From the NCBI GenBank assembly GCA_934167465.1, contig CAKPKR010000001.1, positions 310,001 to 374,000 on the forward strand: DNA of 64,000 bases, in the 5' to 3' direction. This DNA comes from an uncultured Bacilli bacterium. Its GTDB lineage: Bacteria > Bacillota_I > Bacilli_A > RF39 > UBA660. The translations under genes and the position numbers were made by a program. Position 1 is the stretch's first letter. Each line of letters starts with the position of its first letter. A model generated the notes under the pieces. The model worked only from the letters and a program-made list of their open reading frames with translations. It was not told the origin of the DNA and did not search any database. Below, piece after piece: positions 49,101-55,769 of the stretch.

Positions 49101-49741
49101 ATTTAGCTGTTACTAAAGCTAAAGAACAAATAGTTGCTATGGAAAATTCAATTAGAAGTAGTGCTGAGACTAAAGCTATAGAAGGTTTAACTGAAGAAAA
49201 AATTAATCAAATTTATAATGGTGTAATTTATTCTTTAGCAACTAATCCATATTATTTAGATTTAGCTAGTAATCCAACGAAAAAGGCTGAATTAGATGGT
49301 ATTATTAAATCTGTTGTTGAAAATGTTTCAAAAATAGTTGCTAAAAGTACTGCTAGTGATGTAGCATATCAAACGTCAATTGAGGTAGCAACATCTACTG
49401 CAAGTGGTTTATCTAGTATGATTGCAACTAATGTAGCAGAAACTGCTAAAATTAATACTATAGAATCTTTAAAAACATTAAGTGCTGCTCTTGTTAAGTT
49501 AAGTGAAGGAGCAACAAGTTTAAATAATGGTGCTACTGAATTAAGTACAGGATTAGAAAAATTTGATAGTGAAGGAATAAGTACTATAACTAGTTTAGTT
49601 AATAATAACTTAAAAGGTTTTGAAGAAAGAACAAAAGCATTAGTAAATTTAAGTAAGGAATATAGTACATTTACTATGAAAAATAGCGATACAATTGGGA
49701 CTACTAAATTTATAAATGTTATTGATTCAGTTAATAAATAA
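46121..49741 (+). CDS. MMPL/RND transporter fused to a secreted YhgE/Pip-like protein
   Basis: One frame of 1206 residues. Residues 1-~680 are a complete MMPL transporter: two halves each with one helix, an extracellular loop and five more helices, including VTTDFSIFLYH and GATIDYAIL (the Asp-bearing relay helices). From residue 688 a second protein begins: MKNVKKLGCLLLLCGMFGINNVSA is a signal peptide, followed by a ~500-residue exported domain with repeats of SKQLLSGTTELKDG / GATSLNNGATELSTG type typical of YhgE/Pip-associated proteins. GGAGGTAAAAATATG at 48170-48184 is an intact internal RBS and start, in the same frame. So it is either a fusion or two products. Regulated by the divergent TetR. 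Confidence 0.85.
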   Translation: MKKIGEFVTKHKISIIIIFLLLLIPTIIGIKNTRINYDILVYLPDDIETMKGQEILKDDFDMGAFSISIIDNMSSKDIIKLEEKIRKIEGVNLVATIADVTGSTIPLDFLPTEITDKVIKDGSTLLFITFKDTTSTDETLNAVKEIRKLESDSTKIGGMTAMALDTMDLSNEEIAVYIIIAVILCIIVLTLFLDSYVVPVLLLANIGLAILYNMGTNVFLGEISYITKAISAVLQLGVTTDFSIFLYHKYEKSKKKAKDNNQAMSEAISETLVSVLGSSLTTIAGFLALCTMNLTLGKDIGIVMAKGVLFGLICVVTVFPSLLLIFDKWIGKTSHKPFVPEFKHMKEFVIEHYKLIFVIFLILIIPASIGNFNTKVYYKLDKSLPDTLDSIVANNELKEKFNIVSPEIILLDKNIKTNAKEEMISKLKEIDGIDFVLSGTSLSKYGIDEILSEDITKIYKSDKYEMIFFNSLYDIATDELNDQIDEVNKLVKKYDKNAIIAGEGPLMKDLVQISDQDFKNVNYSSLAVIFVIMMFVLKSISLPVILICAIEFAIFINMGIPYYTNTTIPFIASIVIGTIQLGATIDYAILMTTKYLEKRQSGKDKFESIRSALNNSVSSIFVSGMCFFAATIGVGVYSKLEMIGSLCTLISRGAIISMLVVILVLPSLLLMFDKIICKTSLGFGGKNMKNVKKLGCLLLLCGMFGINNVSALTKEETVYTKLNADGSIKNTIVNEHLISKDKTINDVTNLKDILNINGDETFELNNNNIVWNNLGNDIFYRGTTTKNLPIETSITYKLNGEVKNVKDMLGKTGKVEIVVNFKNNSSKDVLVNGTYQTMYTPFVVTMGTILNNNNSDINITNGKVVSTGTNNMVVALATPNLGNSLGIDLDNLNQITLSYTTKSFSLSSMYFVISPRVLSNIDLSVFDKMNVIYSKVNTLNDSSKLLVNGSKQLLSGTTELKDGIELIKSSLDNSISSLENSAAIDNATLSYIQNLAVTKAKEQIVAMENSIRSSAETKAIEGLTEEKINQIYNGVIYSLATNPYYLDLASNPTKKAELDGIIKSVVENVSKIVAKSTASDVAYQTSIEVATSTASGLSSMIATNVAETAKINTIESLKTLSAALVKLSEGATSLNNGATELSTGLEKFDSEGISTITSLVNNNLKGFEERTKALVNLSKEYSTFTMKNSDTIGTTKFINVIDSVNK
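48182..49741 (+). CDS. Possible independent secreted product from internal start
   Basis: Same frame as the MMPL gene. ATG at 48182 with GGAGGT at the best distance would yield a 519-residue exported protein with a signal peptide cut after VSA. The ancestral state was probably two adjacent genes whose separating stop has been lost; the internal start may still work, so two proteins (full-length and short) could be made. Confidence 0.5.
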   Translation: MKNVKKLGCLLLLCGMFGINNVSALTKEETVYTKLNADGSIKNTIVNEHLISKDKTINDVTNLKDILNINGDETFELNNNNIVWNNLGNDIFYRGTTTKNLPIETSITYKLNGEVKNVKDMLGKTGKVEIVVNFKNNSSKDVLVNGTYQTMYTPFVVTMGTILNNNNSDINITNGKVVSTGTNNMVVALATPNLGNSLGIDLDNLNQITLSYTTKSFSLSSMYFVISPRVLSNIDLSVFDKMNVIYSKVNTLNDSSKLLVNGSKQLLSGTTELKDGIELIKSSLDNSISSLENSAAIDNATLSYIQNLAVTKAKEQIVAMENSIRSSAETKAIEGLTEEKINQIYNGVIYSLATNPYYLDLASNPTKKAELDGIIKSVVENVSKIVAKSTASDVAYQTSIEVATSTASGLSSMIATNVAETAKINTIESLKTLSAALVKLSEGATSLNNGATELSTGLEKFDSEGISTITSLVNNNLKGFEERTKALVNLSKEYSTFTMKNSDTIGTTKFINVIDSVNK

Positions 49742-49764
49742 GACAGTGGAAACACTGTTTTTTT
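49740..49764 (+). terminator. Intrinsic terminator after the MMPL gene
   Basis: Stem ACAGTG / CACTGT with a GAAA tetraloop, then T7. Confidence 0.85.
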
Positions 49765-49824
49765 ATGAATACAAATAAAAAAAAATTACATAATTTATAT
49801 ATGAAGTGAATAAATATATATTAA

Positions 49825-49851
49825 TTAGCACTTACTATTGACAAGTGCTAA
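49825..49851 (+). promoter_or_regulatory. CIRCE-type element of clpB
   Basis: TTAGCACTT-N9-AAGTGCTAA, the HrcA operator with T/A instead of C/G at the inner position. The -35 TTGACA (49838-49843) lies within it; TATAAT at 49860-49865 (spacer 16). Confidence 0.9.
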
Positions 49852-49886
49852 AAAATGAGTATAATGTATATATGAGAGGTGATAGT

Positions 49887-51974
49887 ATGAATATGGAACA
49901 AGAAAATGTTTTAGAAAAATATGGTCGTAATATCATTGAAGATGTAAAAAAGGGAAAAATTGATCCTGTAATTGGTAGGGATGAAGAGATAAGAGCTATT
50001 ACTAGAGTTTTATCTAGAAAAACAAAAAATAATCCCGTTTTAATAGGTGAACCCGGTGTTGGTAAAACAGCTATTATCGAAGGTTTAGCTTTAAGAATTG
50101 TTAAAGGCGATGTTCCAAATAGTTTAAAAGATAAAACAATTTGGGAATTAGATATGGCTAGTTTGATAGCCGGTGCTAAATATCAAGGTGAATTTGAAGA
50201 AAGACTTAAAAATGTTTTAAATGAAGTAAAAAAATCTGAAGGAAATATCATTATGTTTATTGATGAAATTCATATGATAGTTGGTACTGGTTCAAATAGT
50301 AGTATGGATACATCTAATATTTTAAAACCAATGTTAGCTCGTGGTGAAATTCATGTAATAGGAGCTACTACATTAAATGAGTATCGTAAATATATTGAAA
50401 AAGATGGGGCTCTAGAAAGAAGATTTCAAAAAATATTAGTTACTGAGCCTACAGTTGAAGATACAATCACTATTTTGAGAGGATTGAAACAAAGATTTGA
50501 AATTCACCATGGGGTAACTATTCAAGATAAGGCAATAATAAGTGCTGCAACTCTATCTAATAGATATATAACTGATAGATTTTTGCCAGACAAGGCAATT
50601 GATTTAATTGATGAGGCTTGTGCTACTATTAGAGTCCAAATGGATTCTGTTCCAACTGCATTAGATACTTTAACTCGTAAAATTATGAAATTAGAAATAG
50701 AAAGAGAAGCTTTAAAAAAAGAAAAAGATGAACTATCTAAAAAAAGAATAGAAGAAATAGATAGTGAATTAGGTAAATTAAAAGAAAAAGAAAAAACCTT
50801 AAAAGATTCTTGGAACAAAGAAAAACATTTAAATGAAGAAATAAAAAAGAAAAAAACAGAGTTAGAAAAAGCAAGATTTGATTTAGAACAAGCTGAAAAT
50901 AGCTATGATTTAAATAGAGCTGCTATTTTAAAGCATGGTGAGATTCCAAAATTGGAAGGAGAATTAAAAGAATTAAATCATCAAAATGAAAATAAAATTT
51001 TAAGTAATGTTGTTGATAGCGATTCTATAGCAACTGTTATTTCAAAATGGACTAATATTCCAATTGCAAAGTTATTAAGTAGTGAAAAAGAAAAACTATT
51101 AAACTTAGAAGAAAATATGAAAAAGAGAGTAATTGGACAAGATGAAGCCTTAAAATTAGTAAGTGAAGCTATTCTAAAATCAAGAAGTGGTATTAAAGAT
51201 CCTAATAGACCAATTGGTTCATTCTTATTTTTAGGTCCAACTGGTGTTGGTAAAACAGAGATTGCTAAAACTTTAGCATATGAATTATTTGATGATGAAA
51301 AACATATGATTAGGATTGATATGAGTGAATATATGGAAAAATTCTCTACTTCAAGATTAATTGGTTCGCCTCCAGGATATGTTGGATATGAAGAAGGTGG
51401 AGAATTAACTGAAGCGGTAAGAAGAAATCCTTATAGTATAGTTCTATTTGATGAAGTTGAAAAAGCTCATCCTGATGTTTTAAATTTATTATTACAAATA
51501 CTTGATGATGGTAGAATAACAGATTCAAATGGTCGAACAGTTGATTTTAAAAATACTATTATAATAATGACTTCTAATTTGGGAAGTGAATATATATTAG
51601 ATGGTAATACTGATAAAGTAATTCCTTCTTTAAGAGAATTCTTTAGACCTGAATTTATTAATAGATTAGATGAAATAATTGTATTTAAACCACTTGATAA
51701 AGATAGCATTTCTAAAATATTAGATAAAATTTTAATTGAAATTGAAAAAAGATTAGTTGATTTAAATATTCATTTAAAATTAACTGATAAAGCAAGAAAT
51801 CAATTTATTGAAACTGGCTTTGATATTAATTATGGAGCTAGACCTTTAAAAAGATTAGTTAGTAGAGTAGTTGAAACATATTTAGCTAAGTTAATAATTA
51901 GCGACAAAATAAAATATGGAGATACTATAATTATTGATTATGATAAAGACTATATATTTAAAATAGACAAGTAA
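49887..51974 (+). CDS. clpB: ClpB-type disaggregase lacking the N domain
   Basis: A 695-residue Hsp100. It starts right at NBD1 ([27 protein letters not shown]), has Walker A GEPGVGKT at ~54-61, a full ClpB-length coiled-coil M domain (~265-390), NBD2 with GPTGVGKT at ~450-457, [10 protein letters not shown] and the C-terminal GARPLKRLV. No IGF/IGL loop for ClpP binding is seen, so it is a disaggregase working with DnaK. The two Clp-N repeats (~145 residues) are absent; E. coli makes such a form from an internal start, but here it is the only form. Start at 49887 after GAGGTGATAGT. HrcA-controlled. Confidence 0.93.
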   Translation: MNMEQENVLEKYGRNIIEDVKKGKIDPVIGRDEEIRAITRVLSRKTKNNPVLIGEPGVGKTAIIEGLALRIVKGDVPNSLKDKTIWELDMASLIAGAKYQGEFEERLKNVLNEVKKSEGNIIMFIDEIHMIVGTGSNSSMDTSNILKPMLARGEIHVIGATTLNEYRKYIEKDGALERRFQKILVTEPTVEDTITILRGLKQRFEIHHGVTIQDKAIISAATLSNRYITDRFLPDKAIDLIDEACATIRVQMDSVPTALDTLTRKIMKLEIEREALKKEKDELSKKRIEEIDSELGKLKEKEKTLKDSWNKEKHLNEEIKKKKTELEKARFDLEQAENSYDLNRAAILKHGEIPKLEGELKELNHQNENKILSNVVDSDSIATVISKWTNIPIAKLLSSEKEKLLNLEENMKKRVIGQDEALKLVSEAILKSRSGIKDPNRPIGSFLFLGPTGVGKTEIAKTLAYELFDDEKHMIRIDMSEYMEKFSTSRLIGSPPGYVGYEEGGELTEAVRRNPYSIVLFDEVEKAHPDVLNLLLQILDDGRITDSNGRTVDFKNTIIIMTSNLGSEYILDGNTDKVIPSLREFFRPEFINRLDEIIVFKPLDKDSISKILDKILIEIEKRLVDLNIHLKLTDKARNQFIETGFDINYGARPLKRLVSRVVETYLAKLIISDKIKYGDTIIIDYDKDYIFKIDK

Positions 51975-51992
51975 TTCTTGTCTATTTTTTTC
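51961..51992 (+). terminator. Intrinsic terminator after clpB
   Basis: 11-bp stem AAATAGACAAG / CTTGTCTATTT, loop TAATT, T7; the stop codon is in the loop. Confidence 0.9.
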
Positions 51993-52047
51993 TTTATTAT
52001 TTGTTAATTCTAAAATATAATCGACTGATACTTTATAAAATTTTGCT
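51975..52047 (-). pseudogene. Remnant of an XRE-type regulator (3' fragment)
   Basis: On the minus strand the bases from 52047 downward read LAKFYKVSVDYILELTNNKEK, the characteristic last helix of Cro/C1-type repressors (LAKxYxVSxDYLLGLTNN). Upstream of Leu the frame is replaced by unrelated plus-strand sequence, so only ~25 codons remain. Confidence 0.55.
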
Positions 52048-52467
52048 AATGAAAATGATAATGCTATAGTTGCATTTAAAACAAATAATAATGAAACTAA
52101 ATTTAGAATTACTGCTATTTCAGCAAATAAAGATTTATATTATGGAACTAACGTTATAAAATTTGTATCTAAAAAGGATGATGTTGTAAAAGATCAAGAA
52201 GTAGGAAAATTAAAATTTACAAATACTTCATTAAAAGTTGATAAAAATTTTTCGACACTTGTTACATCAATATCGAATCCAACAAGTAATGATATCGAAG
52301 TAAAAATATTTAATATTCATATAAAAGATAAAAATGGAAATGAAATTATAAAGTTAGATGGATATGTTGGAGGAATAATACCAGCAGGTGAATCAAGAGA
52401 AGTTACTTCGAATATTGATATGGATTTAAGTAAGGCTACAAGCATTGAATATGACATTGTAAATTAA
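52039..52467 (+). pseudogene. 5'-truncated extracytoplasmic protein (FxLYD-like)
   Basis: An open frame of 142 codons from the stop at 52036 to TAA at 52465 with no start codon near its beginning. Text such as FRITAISANKDLYYGTN, KLKFTNTSLKVDKN, SISNPTSNDIEVKIFNIHI and DKNGNEI...GIIPAGESREV is like FxLYD/DUF3426-type lipoprotein domains that compare flanking strands. The signal peptide is missing; it joins the XRE remnant at ~52040. Transcription is not evident. Confidence 0.65.
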
Positions 52468-52478
52468 GTTTGTGAAAA

Positions 52479-52520
52479 GACTGCCAAAAAATTAAATTAT
52501 TTTCTTGACAGTTTTTTTGT
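52479..52520 (+). terminator. Imperfect terminator after the truncated gene
   Basis: ACTGCCAAAAAAT pairs imperfectly with ATTTTCTTGACAGT (two mismatches), then T8. Confidence 0.55.
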
Positions 52521-52658
52521 TTGGAAAGTTCTTTAAAAAATAAAAGTATGAGTGTGTTACAGATAAACTAAAAATTTGAAAACTAAAAATACTATAGAAA
52601 AAAGTTTACAAATAATATTGTAAATTATATCGGTAGTATCGATTAAATAACCTTTTTT

Positions 52659-52667
52659 TGCTATAAT
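52659..52667 (+). promoter_or_regulatory. Extended -10 promoter of the EamA gene
   Basis: TGCTATAAT (TATAAT 52662-52667); GGTGAT follows after six bases. The 52521-52658 stretch upstream holds nothing else I can recognise. Confidence 0.6.
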
Positions 52668-52683
52668 AAAAGTGGTGATAATA

Positions 52684-53562
52684 ATGTGGTTTATATTTAC
52701 TTTAATAACTTTTATAGCATGGGGATTAGCTGATTTATACTATAAATTAGGTAACAGTAATGATAAATATAGTCATATAAAAACTGGCATCATTGTTGGT
52801 TTAATAATGGGAATACATGCAACTATATTTATGATATTTAACAAAGAAAGTATTAATTTATTTGAAATAATTAAATATTTACCTGTTTCTTTGTGTTACA
52901 TAGCAAGTATGGTTATTGGTTATAAAGGATTAAGATATTTAGAATTGTCAATTAGTTCTCCAATTCAAAATTCATCTGGAATAATTACTTCTATATTATT
53001 GTGCTTAATTTTTAAAATAAAAATAAGTTATTTAGAAATATTAGGAATTACAGTTATTTTTATTGGTGTTTTAATTTTATCAATTTTAGAAATAAAAGAA
53101 GGAAAAAAAGAAAAAATAATTGGGAGTTTTAAATGTTTTATTGTGATTTTTCCAATTATATATGCTATTATTGATGGATTAGGTACTTTTTTAGATGCTA
53201 TATATTTAGATCAGTTAGAACTAATAAGTGAAAATAGTGCTTTAATTGCTTATGAATATACATTTTTAATATATGGAATAATTATGTTAATTTATTTGAA
53301 AATTAAAAAAGAACCATTTAAATTATTTGAAGAAAAAATTAAAATTAAAGCAGCTCTATTAGAAACTTTAGGGCAATTTACTTATGTATATGCAATATCA
53401 AAAAATTCAGTTATAGCAGTTCCTATTATTTCTTGTTATTCAGCTTTATCAGTGTTATTATCTAGATTTTATTTAAAAGAAAAATTGTCAATTTTAAGTT
53501 ATATAGCAATTATAATTATTTTTATCGGAATTATATTATTAGGTATATTAGAAGAAATTTGA
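52684..53562 (+). CDS. EamA-family (DMT) transporter
   Basis: A 292-residue membrane protein with ten helices in two EamA repeats (FTLITFIAWGLADLYYK starts the first; the second starts ~residue 150). The drug/metabolite transporter superfamily exports metabolites; the substrate is unknown. ATG at 52684 is chosen over the GTG within the GGTGAT site. The promoter of the relQ leader begins at its stop codon. Confidence 0.87.
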   Translation: MWFIFTLITFIAWGLADLYYKLGNSNDKYSHIKTGIIVGLIMGIHATIFMIFNKESINLFEIIKYLPVSLCYIASMVIGYKGLRYLELSISSPIQNSSGIITSILLCLIFKIKISYLEILGITVIFIGVLILSILEIKEGKKEKIIGSFKCFIVIFPIIYAIIDGLGTFLDAIYLDQLELISENSALIAYEYTFLIYGIIMLIYLKIKKEPFKLFEEKIKIKAALLETLGQFTYVYAISKNSVIAVPIISCYSALSVLLSRFYLKEKLSILSYIAIIIIFIGIILLGILEEI

Positions 53563-53587
53563 TTTTTTTATTTAGAAGTAGTATAAT
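53559..53587 (+). promoter_or_regulatory. Promoter of the relQ leader
   Basis: TTGATT (53559-53564), 17-base spacer, TATAAT (53582-53587). Confidence 0.6.
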
Positions 53588-53604
53588 TATATTTACTTTC
53601 TTAT

Positions 53605-53632
53605 AAGATGTACTTGGTACATCTTTTTTAAA
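53605..53632 (+). terminator. Terminator hairpin in the relQ leader (attenuator candidate)
   Basis: 9-bp stem AAGATGTAC / GTACATCTT, loop TTG, T7. It lies between the TTGATT/TATAAT promoter and the relQ ATG, so it may be an attenuator; it could also simply terminate the EamA transcript. Confidence 0.7.
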
Positions 53633-53652
53633 CTTATGAGAGGAGAATAAAA

Positions 53653-54258
53653 ATGGAAAAAGAAAAAGAATTAATGCTTAAATATAGTTTTGCTCTTGAA
53701 GTATTAAAAACGGAAATGAATATTCTAATTAAAAATTATGAATATAAAAATAACTATAATCCAGTAGAACATACAAAATCAAGAATAAAGACAAAAGAAA
53801 GTGCAATAAAAAAACTAGAAAAAAAAGGTTATGATTTAACCTATGAAAATTTAGAAAAACATGTTCATGATATGGTTGGACTTAGAATAGTTTGTTCTTT
53901 TATGTCAGATGTTTATGAAGTAGTGGATTTAATTAAAAATTCAAAACAATTTAAAATTAAAGAAGAAAAAAACTATATTTTACATCCAAAAGATAGTGGA
54001 TATTCAAGTTATCATTTAAATGTTTTAGTGCCAATTCATTTAGATAATGAGACAGAATATGTTGAAGCAGAAATTCAAATAAGAACAATTGCAATGGATT
54101 TTTGGGCTAGTCTTGATCATAAAATTAGATATAAATTTCCAAGTGAAATTCCAGATGAAGTAAAAGAAGAAATGTTTAATTGTTCTTTAGACATAAGAAT
54201 GCTTGATAATAAAATGGAAAATCTTAGTCAAGTTATGAAAAAATATAATGAAAATTAA
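53653..54258 (+). CDS. relQ: Small alarmone synthetase (RelQ/YjbM type)
   Basis: A 201-residue protein with only the (p)ppGpp synthetase domain. GLRIVCSFMSDVYEV, the substrate loop HPKDSGYSSYH and EIQIRTIAMDFWASLDHKIRYK (catalytic Glu) are conserved; the N-terminal helix and C-terminal helices for tetramer formation are present. RelQ makes pGpp/ppGpp under wall stress or other signals in Bacillota. AGAGGAG lies before the ATG. RelP and RelQ are not always separable by eye. Confidence 0.92.
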   Translation: MEKEKELMLKYSFALEVLKTEMNILIKNYEYKNNYNPVEHTKSRIKTKESAIKKLEKKGYDLTYENLEKHVHDMVGLRIVCSFMSDVYEVVDLIKNSKQFKIKEEKNYILHPKDSGYSSYHLNVLVPIHLDNETEYVEAEIQIRTIAMDFWASLDHKIRYKFPSEIPDEVKEEMFNCSLDIRMLDNKMENLSQVMKKYNEN

Positions 54259-54266
54259 TAAATATG

Positions 54267-54275
54267 TGCTATAAT
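54267..54275 (+). promoter_or_regulatory. Extended -10 promoter of the HD-domain gene
   Basis: TGCTATAAT (TATAAT 54270-54275), followed by AAGGTAG and ATG at 54304. Confidence 0.55.
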
Positions 54276-54303
54276 ATATAACTAAGAGTTAGAAGGTAGT
54301 TAT

Positions 54304-55169
54304 ATGAAAGAATTAAATTTTGGTATTCAAGATTAGACCATAGTAAAACAGTAGCACTTATGACTTATCATTTTACTCATAATAAAGCAATGACTTTAGC
54401 AGCACTTTTTCATGATTTAGGTACACCTTGTTTTAGTCATTGCATAGATTACTTACTTGGAGATGCTATTAATCAAGAAAGTTCTGAAAAAAGTATTTGT
54501 GAAGTAATTGATAATTCTAATGAAATAAAAAAGTATTTAGAATTTGATGAAGTTAGTATTGATGAACTTGATGATATAAGTAAATTCACAATTGTTGAAA
54601 ATAAAAAACCAAAATTATGTGTAGATAGGTTAGATGGAGTTTTAAGTACTTGCTTTATTTGGATAAAAACAATATCACTAGATGAAATAAAAGAGATATA
54701 TAATGATATGGAAGTTTTAACAAATGAAGAAAATGAATTAGAAATTGGTTTTAAATCTAAAGAAATTGCCGAGAAATTTTTTAAATGTTCTTATGATTAT
54801 AGTATAGCGCTTCAAAAAAATGAAGATAAATTTATGATGCAATTTATTGCAGATATGCTAAAAAAATTAATAGACAATAAAAAAATAAAATTACAAGATT
54901 TATACGAATTAAAAGAAAAAGATATTGTTAAAATCTTATCTCAATATCAAAATTGGAATATATTTAGTGAATTAGATGGAATTGATAGATCTGATATTAT
55001 GCCAAATTGTTATTATACAAGTGTAATGGCTAAGAAACGCTATACTAATCCATTATGTGGTAATAATCGTATTACTAATATTTCTAATAAATGTGCTGAA
55101 ATGCTAAAAGATTATGAAAATTTTGAGGATACAAAATATGCATATTCTAAAAAAATTAAGAACTTATAA
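54304..55169 (+). pseudogene. HD-domain phosphohydrolase with broken N-terminus
   Basis: The start (ATG 54304, MKELNFGIQ) reaches a stop at 54334 after ten codons. The main frame begins without any start codon at WYSRLDHSKTVALMTYHF (54321 onward) and runs to 55169. RLDHS and LFHDLGTPCFSHCIDYL are the H...HD pattern of a Bacillota HD family; ~30-45 residues that normally link the start to YSRLDHS are missing. Translation from ATG 54360 would give 269 residues but lose the first metal His. So it is likely inactive, unless a frameshift is used. The rest shows no other damage. Confidence 0.7.
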
Positions 55170-55181
55170 GTTCTTTTTTTG
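55158..55181 (+). terminator. Terminator after the HD-domain gene
   Basis: 7-bp stem AAGAACT / AGTTCTT, loop TATA, T7. Confidence 0.85.
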
Positions 55182-55228
55182 AATATTTATTTACATATAT
55201 GACATATTATTTATAGAAATAACATTTA

Positions 55229-55255
55229 TTAGCACTTATACTTGACAAGTGCTAA
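55229..55255 (+). promoter_or_regulatory. CIRCE-type element of hsp20
   Basis: TTAGCACTT-N9-AAGTGCTAA, same variant arms as before clpB. TTGACA (55242-55247) lies inside; TATTAT (55265-55270, extended TGG) is the -10. Confidence 0.9.
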
Positions 55256-55294
55256 TAAATGTGGTATTATTATAATTGGAAAGAGGATGAGGAT

Positions 55295-55681
55295 ATGAAT
55301 TTAATACCAAGAAAATTTTATTTAGATGACATTTTTGATGATTTTGTTACTTCTGGAAATAATAACATGAAATGTGATATTTATGAATTGAATGGTGATT
55401 ATCATATTGAAATGGATATTCCTGGATTTGATAAGAAAGATATTCAAATTGAATCTAAAAATGGTTATTTAACTGTAACAGCTTCAAAAGAAAGCAAAGA
55501 TGAAGAAGAAAATAAAAACTATATTCGTCGAGAAAGAAGTTATGGAAAATTTGAAAGATCATTCTATTTAGGTGACTTAGATGATCAAAATATTGAAGCT
55601 GAATTTAAAGATGGTATGTTAAAAATAACTGTTCCTAAAAAAGAAGAAACAAATGATAAAAAATTCATCGAAATTAAATAA
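55295..55681 (+). CDS. Small heat-shock protein Hsp20
   Basis: A 128-residue alpha-crystallin-type holdase. The core (~25-115) has the strands YHIEMDIPGFDKKDIQIE and the late FKDGMLKITVPK; the ending IEIK matches the I-x-I/V motif region used in oligomer assembly. It keeps unfolded proteins for DnaK/ClpB. ATG at 55295 after GAGGATGAGG. HrcA-controlled through the CIRCE element, like clpB. Confidence 0.94.
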   Translation: MNLIPRKFYLDDIFDDFVTSGNNNMKCDIYELNGDYHIEMDIPGFDKKDIQIESKNGYLTVTASKESKDEEENKNYIRRERSYGKFERSFYLGDLDDQNIEAEFKDGMLKITVPKKEETNDKKFIEIK

Positions 55682-55703
55682 GAGAGTTTTCTCTCTTTTT
55701 TTT
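55680..55703 (+). terminator. Intrinsic terminator after hsp20
   Basis: AAGAGAG / CTCTCTT with loop TTTT, then T6. Confidence 0.8.
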
Positions 55704-55769
55704 GTCAACTTTACATTCTGATATTTGATTGTATTCTTTTTTTGTTTATAATAATAATAGGTGAATAGT

